A stretch of 6,868 bases of DNA from Actinomycetota bacterium (lineage in GTDB: Bacteria; Actinomycetota; Acidimicrobiia; Acidimicrobiales; Acidimicrobiaceae). Positions 1-5,629 of the stretch are shown piece by piece. The translations under genes were made by a program, and so were the position numbers. The stretch covers positions 1 through 6,868 of the forward strand of contig DAHVOF010000170.1 in the NCBI GenBank assembly GCA_027318945.1, read 5' to 3'. The notes under the pieces are model-generated. The model was not told the origin of the DNA. It saw nothing but the letters and a program-made list of their open reading frames with translations, and did not search any database. Each line of letters begins with the position of its first letter. The first letter of the stretch is position 1.

Positions 1-118
1 GAAGTTGATTCAGAGTGAGAAAGCAAACGACAACCCGAGGACCGCCATGTGTCAGCGTCAATGCCACCTCCGACAAGGTGATCACAGGACGTGATCAGTT
101 ACTATGTCGCCTGCATGA

Positions 119-368
119 TCAGCTTGACTGTCGCGCAACAGCAGTCAGCCGGGCGACCTGACGATCGAGGTCTTGTCGCTTGGTCATGTGAAGACACTCG
201 TGCGTAGATTACAGTCCGGGCGCTGTGGGAGGCAATAGCGCCGTCTATGTCCACCAAGATCAGCTTCCCGACTCGGCGAGCCGGAACCGGCAGATTGCCC
301 TCTCGGTACCAGCGATAGGCGGTGTGCATGTTTATGCCAACTCTGTGCGCCCATTCAGACAAGTTCAC
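119..368 (-). pseudogene. tnpA: IS607-family serine recombinase TnpA, frameshifted and truncated remnant
   Basis: This is the N-terminal part of the transposase that mobilises IS607-type insertion sequences. From a GTG at 368 it reads VNLSEWAHRVG, then HTAYRW and LPVPARRVGKLILVD, the MerR-like helix-turn-helix typical of IS607 TnpA. The resolvase start VIYARVSSHDQ follows at about residues 53-63, with the catalytic Ser in ARVS. Just after this, near 180-182, the frame breaks. The original frame runs on as unrelated residues to a TAG at 102-104, whereas the +1 frame continues the family sequence (KRQDLDRQVARLTAVARQ) to a TGA at 119-121. A two-base loss would explain the shift. Family members are about 190-210 residues, so most of the catalytic domain is missing. 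No tnpB is visible before the window ends. An ATG at 395 would add nine residues that do not look like the family. Identity is firm and inactivation very likely. Confidence 0.87.
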
Positions 369-510
369 ATCAAGAATACTGGCACATACGTTCACACACT
401 AGATGGCATTATTACGCTAACAGTTAATAGCCCTACTTTATCTTTTCTTAAAAAACTGCAAGGCAAAGCACAGCAAGCCAAGTATTCTGCCAAATTCGCT
501 CCGCTTCATA
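369..510. other. AT-rich non-coding stretch upstream of the tnpA remnant
   Basis: This stretch lies between the recombinase remnant and the hairpin and is visibly richer in A and T than its surroundings, with T and A runs at 438-456. An IS607 left end and tnpA promoter would normally sit here. I see no clear terminal repeat, which fits IS607 elements, as they lack terminal inverted repeats. No convincing ORF or ribosome binding site is present on either strand. Confidence 0.4.
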
Positions 511-512
511 AA

Positions 513-544
513 GTGAACTACCTCCGCCTGAAGTCGGAGGCTTC
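513..544 (-). repeat. Hairpin resembling the right end of a tnpB-carrying IS200/IS605/IS607 element
   Basis: On the minus strand this reads GAAG, then CCTCCG (540-535), an eight-base loop, CGGAGG (526-521) and TAGTTCAC. The perfect 6-bp GC-rich stem, preceded by GAAG and followed by TAGTTCAC, resembles the palindrome I recall at the 3' ends of many tnpB elements, where it forms the last part of the TnpB guide RNA scaffold. It starts about 31 bases downstream of the permease stop, and no tnpB lies upstream of it, so it would be a solitary end or a small non-autonomous relic. No T-run follows on either strand, so a simple intrinsic terminator is unlikely, although the stem could still protect the permease transcript's 3' end. 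The hairpin is seen directly; its origin rests on remembered similarity. Confidence 0.5.
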
Positions 545-575
545 TGTAGATGAAAAGGACAACCCCCCTCAACCT

Positions 576-2222
576 TCATCTTCCCTGTATATCGCGGCGG
601 GAAAAGGCAACACAGCCGATCGTAGCCGCTATCAACCCTATGGCCATCATTGACAAATCGCTTGTGACATTGGGGGGAACCGTAGGAGAAACCGCCATGT
701 GGTGAAACAGAGAGGTATCAAAAAGCCATTTGTTCATCGCCCCTATGCCTCCGATAAATTCCACAAGCAGGGACCAAGCAAAAAGTCCATACCCTACCAC
801 CGCAGTCGCTCTAGGCAGCACGCCGTACGTCAAAATTGCTGCCCCGAATATGCACAGCGCGGGAGCGACAACGTTTAGCCCTGCCGCAAAAAGGCTAGCA
901 AAACTGACAGCGTTCGACTCGAAAGCGACTCCAACCCAGGCTGCCGTACCTCCCAATATCCCGAGAGCGAACAAATCTGCTACGGCGATGCCGAGCCTAC
1001 CCGCGAGCCATCTCGTCCGCGTAACGGGTTGGGATAAAAGCTGCTCCAGCCGACCTTCCGCCTCCTCCAAGCGGATTGCAGCGACCTGGCCCAAAGCGGC
1101 GAAAGCTACCATAACAGCCAGAACTATGAATGAAACACCCAGAAAAACCTTTACCCCCGCTCCAGATGCGCCAAGTTTCGCATAGATCCCGTTGAGAGAG
1201 GAGTTTGAAAGAGTTTGACCGGCAGTGTAAGCAACATAGCCCAAAAGAAGACCGGTTAAGGTCACGGCACTTCCCCATGTGACCAGTACAGGTCTTAGCG
1301 TTCGTATAGCCAACCTGAACGTGCTTTCAAGAAGGGCGAAGTGGGCCATGGCGTGTGACCTGTCTCCCAATATTGCCCCACCCAGATCGCGCCGCGCGGC
1401 TAGCACGACGCTTATTCCGCCGACCGCCACAGTGAAGCACAAAACCGGAACTAGAGGCAAAAAATCGGGATAAGTCAGCGGTTTAAATTCCTCGACCCAC
1501 CCCAGAGGGGAGACCCATATCAACCAGTGCAGCCCTGTACCAGAATCTGCCACCATACGTATCGCGTAACTCGCGCCCAGAATCCATCCGGCGTACGTGG
1601 CGGCCTGACGCCGCGAAGCACCGATCTGGGAGGTGAGTGCTCCGACTGCCATGAACATAAGCGCCGTCGACACTAACGTCAACGCGAAAAAAAGTGCAGA
1701 ACCGGCCGAAACATGGAACTGAGGAGCCCTGCCTGATCCCACCGTTATCGCCGCTGTGACGAGCCACGCAGCAAACACAGCTCCAGTGAAGCCGAGGAGC
1801 GATTCGGCAGTTGCATTCCGCCGCGTGGTTCGTCCGGCCAGAAGGAGCTCCCACGCACCGCTGTCCTCGCCACCGCGCAATAGCTTCGTGCTGGTCGAGA
1901 TTCCCCAAACCCCGCCGATAATGGCAATCGTCAGCCAGATGTGGAACGCCGTGTAACCAGTAACCGTGTTAATCTTCAGGCCGGGGCCAAATAGCGCGCT
2001 CGTGGATACATTGGCCCCAAAGGCGGCAGCAAGTTTATTTTTGTCGGCTTGAGTACCGTAGACACTTGCATACGAGAACGCCGAAGACGCCACAAACACG
2101 CCAAAAACCGTTCCCCATAGCAAACCTGAAGAAATCGATCGCCGAAACATGTGGCGAGCAATTACAAAATCCCAAACCGATCGATCACTTTTAGCCGATC
2201 GAACGGTCTCAGCTTGCAACAC
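576..2222 (-). CDS. ABC exporter permease, fused 12-helix polyketide-antibiotic/drug type (COG3559-like)
   Basis: This is the membrane subunit of an ABC exporter, predicted to expel a hydrophobic compound across the cytoplasmic membrane with the ATPase encoded just upstream. Counting from the GTG at 2222 gives 548 residues, within the usual range for this family. About twelve hydrophobic segments are visible, roughly at 34-52, 92-109, 142-161, 174-196, 206-223, 252-275, 310-332, 357-380, 410-432, 441-466, 471-492 and 521-541. The two halves repeat. The motif EDSGAWELLLAGRTTRR (about 119-135) mirrors EEAEGRLEQLLSQPVTR (about 386-402), and ARRD (276-279) mirrors SRRD (541-544), each ending a half. 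These cytoplasmic motifs probably contact the ATPase. The GTG is preferred because GGAGAGG lies six bases before it; ATGs at 2228 and 2255 have poorly placed sites. The start overlaps the ATPase gene by 14 bases, implying translational coupling. The substrate cannot be told from sequence. Confidence 0.9.
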   Translation of the reverse strand: MLQAETVRSAKSDRSVWDFVIARHMFRRSISSGLLWGTVFGVFVASSAFSYASVYGTQADKNKLAAAFGANVSTSALFGPGLKINTVTGYTAFHIWLTIAIIGGVWGISTSTKLLRGGEDSGAWELLLAGRTTRRNATAESLLGFTGAVFAAWLVTAAITVGSGRAPQFHVSAGSALFFALTLVSTALMFMAVGALTSQIGASRRQAATYAGWILGASYAIRMVADSGTGLHWLIWVSPLGWVEEFKPLTYPDFLPLVPVLCFTVAVGGISVVLAARRDLGGAILGDRSHAMAHFALLESTFRLAIRTLRPVLVTWGSAVTLTGLLLGYVAYTAGQTLSNSSLNGIYAKLGASGAGVKVFLGVSFIVLAVMVAFAALGQVAAIRLEEAEGRLEQLLSQPVTRTRWLAGRLGIAVADLFALGILGGTAAWVGVAFESNAVSFASLFAAGLNVVAPALCIFGAAILTYGVLPRATAVVGYGLFAWSLLVEFIGGIGAMNKWLFDTSLFHHMAVSPTVPPNVTSDLSMMAIGLIAATIGCVAFSRRDIQGR

Positions 2223-3126
2223 CCTCATCCTCTCCGACCGGCTCCGATTCGCCATAAAGCGACAGGAACAGCTCTTCGAGCGAAGGCTCGCGACTGATAA
2301 TCCCTGTCACGTTGTATCTCCCCAACAGCTCCAACAGCTCTTTGACAGATCCGGACAGATGGAAAATCAGCTTGTGTCCCTCCACCCGCGACAAAGAGAC
2401 GCCGGATAAGCCTGATAAATCGGGCGGCTCATCTTCAAATGTCACCTCTATCGTCAACGCCGAGAGATGCCTCATCTGCGACAAAGTGCCTATTTCTATC
2501 AGATGGCCCTCACGTAGGATCCCCATGCGATCGCAAAGTGCCTCCACCTCGCTGAGTATGTGGGATGAAAGAAAGACGGTCTGGCCGCGCTCCTTCGCTT
2601 CCTGGATACAACCCCGAAACTCATGCTCCATGATCGGGTCCAGGCCGTTCGTAGGCTCGTCTAATATCATGAGATCGGGTCTAGACATCAATGAAGCAAC
2701 AAGCACCACTTTCTGCCTATTGCCTTTGGAGTAGGTTCGTACTTTCTGAGAGACATCAAGATTGAACCGTTTAACGAGCTGGTCACGATAGACCAAATCC
2801 ACTCTGCCATGAACTTTCCCAAGAAGATGCAGAGTCTCCTCACCCGTAAGGGAAGGCCACAGTCCGGCATCGCCAGGCAAGTAAGAAACTCGAGCGTGGA
2901 CAGCAACAACTTGCCGATGGCAATCCAGTCCAAATATTGCCGCCCTTCCAGCAGTTGGGCGGATTAACCCCAAGAGCAGCCGGATCGTGGTGGTTTTTCC
3001 TGCACCATTCGGTCCAAGGAAACCAAACACCTCTCCCGGCTGTATCTCAAGGGAGAGATCGCTAAGCGCCCTGACAGGTCCATATGACTTTGACAGGCCC
3101 GCCGTGAGTATGGCCGGATCACCCAT
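2209..3126 (-). CDS. ABC exporter ATP-binding protein (DrrA/CcmA-type)
   Basis: This cytoplasmic ATPase of 305 residues powers the permease encoded next. Motifs appear in order: Walker A GPNGAGKT (38-45), an ABC signature variant YSKGNRQK (132-139), Walker B LMILDEP (152-158), D-loop GLDP (161-164) and switch histidine SSHIL (187-191). The YSKGNRQK signature and the YLPGDAGLWPSLTG stretch (82-95), which lacks a Q-loop glutamine at the obvious place, are features I associate with ATPases paired with fused COG3559 permeases. A C-terminal region from about 225 (EVTFEDEPPDL to SLEELFLSLYGE) is typical of drug-exporter ATPases. The ATG at 3126 has a strong site, AGGGAGG, four bases upstream. The stop lies inside the permease gene. 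No TetR or MarR regulator flanks the pair, which is unusual for such exporters. Confidence 0.93.
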   Translation of the reverse strand: MGDPAILTAGLSKSYGPVRALSDLSLEIQPGEVFGFLGPNGAGKTTTIRLLLGLIRPTAGRAAIFGLDCHRQVVAVHARVSYLPGDAGLWPSLTGEETLHLLGKVHGRVDLVYRDQLVKRFNLDVSQKVRTYSKGNRQKVVLVASLMSRPDLMILDEPTNGLDPIMEHEFRGCIQEAKERGQTVFLSSHILSEVEALCDRMGILREGHLIEIGTLSQMRHLSALTIEVTFEDEPPDLSGLSGVSLSRVEGHKLIFHLSGSVKELLELLGRYNVTGIISREPSLEELFLSLYGESEPVGEDEGVAS

Positions 3127-3244
3127 TTGACCTCCCTGGTTGGAAAATCGAACCTAGGACCCGATTCAGCTCGAGTCCGAAGACTTCCGTCGCGATGGTT
3201 TTCCAGCGCTGGACCGGAATTGCGTATTCCCCGGTGCGTACCAT
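3119..3244 (-). CDS. Possible small gene or decayed gene end, coupled to the ABC ATPase
   Basis: This 41-codon ORF starts MVRTGEYAIPVQRW, continues KTIATEVFGLELNRVLGSI and ends FQPGRSNG. I recognise no family. Its TGA lies within the ATPase start (ATGGGTGA), an eight-base overlap typical of translationally coupled neighbours. Its codons mostly end in G or C (roughly two thirds). The ATG is preceded only by a weak GGGA, about eight bases away. In another frame, about 3247-3413 reads ASQFDGNASLGEFFPAIEQ, then VRRRLAELLGEAPHSIDEPP, with no ATG start. Joining the two by a one-base shift near 3240 gives a coherent product of about 100 residues. It could therefore be a frameshifted gene, a small real gene, or chance. 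Low confidence. Confidence 0.27.
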   Translation of the reverse strand: MVRTGEYAIPVQRWKTIATEVFGLELNRVLGSIFQPGRSNG

Positions 3245-3461
3245 GGAGAATATCCCAAAGATGACGATCGTACCCACGAAACATGAGTAATCCGGGAGGT
3301 TCGTCGATGGAATGTGGAGCCTCCCCTAGAAGCTCAGCCAATCTCCTTCGTACTTGTTCGATAGCAGGAAAAAATTCGCCAAGTGAAGCATTTCCGTCGA
3401 ATTGAGATGCCAACTCATGCCAAGCGCAGCATCAAACCGAGTTGCACCGCAGTGGCAAACC
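3245..3461. other. Gap between hydrolase and exporter genes, with a possible out-of-frame gene remnant
   Basis: No complete gene is supported here. On the minus strand an open stretch at about 3247-3413 encodes plausible amphipathic sequence (LGEFFPAIEQ, RRRLAELLGEA) with G-rich first codon positions. It starts only from a TTG at 3413 with no clear ribosome binding site, and its third positions are rich in A and T. No convincing terminator follows the hydrolase stop at 3462, and no clear promoter for the exporter is visible, so read-through from the upstream genes is possible. Confidence 0.35.
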
Positions 3462-4358
3462 CTATTGCACCAACCATCGATTAAGCCATGCGAGAGCCTG
3501 CTCCCAAGCCTGAGCAGCGGCCTCGGCATGGTATCTGTCCGGATTCGCGTCATTATGGAATGCATGCTGAGCCCCTGGATAGACGATCTTCTCAAAGACC
3601 TTCCCGTTCCTTTCCATGGCAGTAGTTATGTCGTCTATGCCGGCATTTATCCTGTCGTCAAGCCCACCATAAATTGCCAACACCCTCGCCCTTATGTTCG
3701 GAACATCTTCAAGCGGAGGATTTGGCCCGTAAAAGGGAACTGCAGCCTTAATTCTCGAATCTTTGGTAATTAGGCGCCAAGCCATGCCGCCCCCGAAACA
3801 AAAACCAATCACTCCTACACGCGTAGGATCCACCGACCCTTCTGCAGAAAGCATGGAGACCGTCGCCATTAGATCTTCAACTAGATCGTCGCGGCTGATG
3901 GTACCCAGCGCCGAAGTGGCCTCCGTTGACTCGGAAAACGCTCCAGTTCCACCGCGGCGGGACAACAGGTCGGGAGCCACAGCGACAAATCCCTCGCCAG
4001 CCAAACGCCTCGCAACATCCTCTACGTAGGGAACTAGACCCTTATTTTCGTGTATCACGACTACGCCCGGGAGAGCGCTCCCTCCCTTAGGCTTCGCGAG
4101 GTATGTAAGAATGTCCGAATTCTCGCCGCTCGCAACCGGCCGGTTCGCAACTATGTTTGAATCGGCAATGCCGAATCCATTCGCAGCCGGGCCACTCTGC
4201 ACCGTCATAACCGCCGTGCCACCACGAACCTCTAACTTTTCGCCTAGGGCTCGGTCGAACGCCGAAAGCCGCCGATCTCTCTCAGTCAACGAGATATAGC
4301 CGAGATCCGCCTCCTCGAGGATCTCGTCCCGCAGGTAATCCCTCATCTCCATCGCCAT
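3462..4358 (-). CDS. Dienelactone hydrolase family protein (alpha/beta hydrolase)
   Basis: This is an alpha/beta hydrolase of the dienelactone hydrolase family, which opens lactone or ester bonds with a Cys-His-Asp triad. Known members act in chlorocatechol breakdown, but most, probably including this one, have unknown substrates. Visible landmarks are HENKGL with the family Glu (E104), the nucleophile elbow GFCFGGG (C187), YGGLDDRI with the acid residue (D234), and GAQHAFHND with the His (H265). With 298 residues it is longer than the classical enzyme of about 235, owing to an N-terminal extension of some 80 residues (MRDYLRDEILEEADLGYIS onward). Related extended members as I recall carry a twin-arginine signal there; here an RR at 29-30 has no hydrophobic stretch after it, so I expect a cytoplasmic enzyme. 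The ATG at 4358 has AAGGA seven bases upstream; an ATG at 4352 is also possible. It follows the reductase by 24 bases, suggesting one transcript. Confidence 0.9.
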   Translation of the reverse strand: MAMEMRDYLRDEILEEADLGYISLTERDRRLSAFDRALGEKLEVRGGTAVMTVQSGPAANGFGIADSNIVANRPVASGENSDILTYLAKPKGGSALPGVVVIHENKGLVPYVEDVARRLAGEGFVAVAPDLLSRRGGTGAFSESTEATSALGTISRDDLVEDLMATVSMLSAEGSVDPTRVGVIGFCFGGGMAWRLITKDSRIKAAVPFYGPNPPLEDVPNIRARVLAIYGGLDDRINAGIDDITTAMERNGKVFEKIVYPGAQHAFHNDANPDRYHAEAAAQAWEQALAWLNRWLVQ

Positions 4359-4382
4359 AACCCCTTCCTTGACTTCAATCAG

Positions 4383-5192
4383 TCACCCGTCTTCTTCCCG
4401 CCCCCACGCGATTGGAGAGCTGCATTGGCGCGCTGCCTCGGCAGGAAGCAGAGCATCGTTCCAATCTCGGGCGACAAACCGCCGCGCCGTTACCCCGTCT
4501 GACTCCCTCGATGCCAGCCACACCAGAGGCGGACCCATCACCGCTGGGTTGATGAGCGATGACCGGTCCGTCCCGGGGACTAGAGGAGTATCAGCCGCAC
4601 CGCCGGGAACCAGTACATTTACAGTTACTCCGGTGCCCTTTAATTCTCCCGCCATAATCGCCGCCAGCGCCTCGTGGCCTGCCTTCGACGGACCGTACGG
4701 ACAGTTTCCGACTCTTATCATTGTCGAAAGGCTAGTGGTCACGCTTACAATCCTGCCCCAGCCCTGCTCCAGCATTTTCGGCACAGCCGCACGAGCGAGG
4801 CGAAAAGGCCCGAGAGTATTGACGTCTAGAAATCGTCGCACGAGCTCGGTGTCGAGTTCCCAAAAATTGACCGGATTGGAGTGATAGTCGCGGCGTATTG
4901 ATGACATCCCTACGCCTGCGTTGCAGACCACGACATCGACTCTGCCAAAGTTGGCAACACACAGATCAACCAAGCGTTCCATGTCGCTCGTGTTAGTCAC
5001 GTCAGCTGTCACAGGCACTGCACCCTGACCCATTGACGACACAACTGCATCCAATGCGGACTTGTTTACATCCGCCGCCACGACCGAGGCACCGGCAGCA
5101 GCTAAAGCGCTGGCCATCACCTCGCCAAGGCCGCTCGCTGCTCCGGTAACTATCGCAGCTGTACCGGCCAAGTAAAGCGGGGATTCGATCAT
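4383..5192 (-). CDS. Short-chain dehydrogenase/reductase (classical SDR)
   Basis: This soluble NAD(P)-dependent oxidoreductase should interconvert an alcohol and a ketone or aldehyde. Counting from the ATG at 5192 (269 residues), the nucleotide-binding TGAASGLG is at 16-23 and D41 ends the second strand, favouring NAD over NADP. ADVT carries D64, and NAG lies at 91-93. Active-site residues are N125 (DVNTLG), the TTSLS segment (T153/S154 at the catalytic-Ser position), Y166 and K170 in YGPSK, then VPGG at 195-198. The usual S-13-Y spacing falls on T153, so S154 may act one position on; I recall the same TTSL pattern in related actinobacterial SDRs. The tail DGVTARRF to PAEAARQ and SSPIAW is also typical of that subgroup. 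Starts at 5222 (ATG) and 5237 (GTG) remain possible, but 5192 gives the usual distance to TGxxxGxG. The hydrolase follows at 24 bases. Confidence 0.9.
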   Translation of the reverse strand: MIESPLYLAGTAAIVTGAASGLGEVMASALAAAGASVVAADVNKSALDAVVSSMGQGAVPVTADVTNTSDMERLVDLCVANFGRVDVVVCNAGVGMSSIRRDYHSNPVNFWELDTELVRRFLDVNTLGPFRLARAAVPKMLEQGWGRIVSVTTSLSTMIRVGNCPYGPSKAGHEALAAIMAGELKGTGVTVNVLVPGGAADTPLVPGTDRSSLINPAVMGPPLVWLASRESDGVTARRFVARDWNDALLPAEAARQCSSPIAWGREEDG

Positions 5193-5199
5193 ACGATCA

Positions 5200-5310
5200 T
5201 CAAATTCTCTTCGATGTGCCATCCAGCCATTCGACACTCCTATCAGAATTGCTCAAACCGCCGGGCAAAGCATCTCGGCATTCCAAGGCCTTACTTTGAA
5301 TCCAGATCAT
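5200..5310 (-). CDS. Candidate 36-residue leader peptide upstream of the SDR
   Basis: A short ORF opens at the ATG at 5310, just after the purine-rich GGGGGAAAGGAAC, the best ribosome binding site in this gap. It reads MIWIQSKALECRDALPGGLS, then NSDRSVEWLDGTSKRI. Its TGA at 5200-5202 ends seven bases before the ATG at 5192 that I prefer for the reductase. That ATG has only a poor ribosome binding site of its own, so translation of the short ORF could feed the reductase start. I know of no family, and the reading would be weakened if the reductase really begins at 5222 or 5237, inside this ORF. Low confidence. Confidence 0.28.
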   Translation of the reverse strand: MIWIQSKALECRDALPGGLSNSDRSVEWLDGTSKRI

Positions 5311-5629
5311 GTTCCTTTCCCCCAGGGCGGCACGTGCGCCCCCTAAAAGAATCGAATAAAGCAAATAATGCGTAGAAGCTCGAATGCTGCGCACCTAACC
5401 TCGATCCCGCCAGGCTCAGCTGCCAGTCAAAACAACCGCGCTCAGAGGATTGTGCCAATTCGCCCCGAGTCTCACGGACACTGACTCCTTCAGCCTCCGG
5501 CGTGACAAATCATCAGAATACCTTGCCCAAACACCATTTACAAGGGGAGGTGGCACCAGCCGAGAATACAGCAGTCGTCATCACGCCCGCAGACTGCGTT
5601 TAGCGAAGCAGCCCTCTCCAAGACTACCG
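5311..5629. other. Gap between lipoprotein and reductase genes
   Basis: No gene is supported here. The stretch holds a GC-rich inverted repeat (GGGCG 5325-5329 with CGCCC 5337-5341, loop GCACGTG) and a weaker one (GCAGTC 5571-5576 with GACTGC 5592-5597, 15-base loop) about 33 bases after the lipoprotein stop. Neither is followed by a T-run on either strand, so a standard intrinsic terminator is not supported. A plus-strand ORF at 5450-5698 looks like chance: it lacks family features and overlaps the lipoprotein gene's end. Confidence 0.4.
5515..5543 (-). promoter_or_regulatory. Possible sigma70-type promoter for the reductase-hydrolase unit
   Basis: On the minus strand TTGTAA (5543-5538) and TATTCT (5520-5515) are separated by exactly 17 bases, each matching the consensus at four of six positions. 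Transcription from here would leave a leader of about 200 bases before the short ORF at 5310 and about 315 bases before the reductase. Such a match can arise by chance, so this is only a candidate. Confidence 0.22.

Noticed and set aside
2..83. Minus-strand stretch reading LSEVALTLTHGGPRVVV that faintly recalls the middle of IS607 recombinases
   Set aside because: The match is short and from memory, and it would need an internal deletion; not enough to extend the pseudogene.
78..121. Three TGATCA sites, two within a GTGATCA direct repeat
   Set aside because: They are very short palindromes and could easily occur by chance; no larger repeat unit surrounds them.
225..653. Plus-strand ORF across the tnpA remnant and hairpin
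   Set aside because: It runs antisense to a clear IS607 reading frame and into the permease end, has no family features, and reads through the hairpin.
730..1185. Plus-strand ORF inside the permease gene
   Set aside because: It is antisense to well-supported transmembrane coding sequence, and its own translation shows no domain.
4369..4884. Plus-strand ORF of 171 codons inside the reductase gene
   Set aside because: It is antisense to a reductase with all active-site motifs; a Ser/Pro-rich low-information product is typical of a shadow frame.
5325..5341. GC-rich inverted repeat as a terminator
   Set aside because: No T-run follows on either strand, and it lies close upstream of the small ORF's ribosome site, where a terminator would block the reductase.
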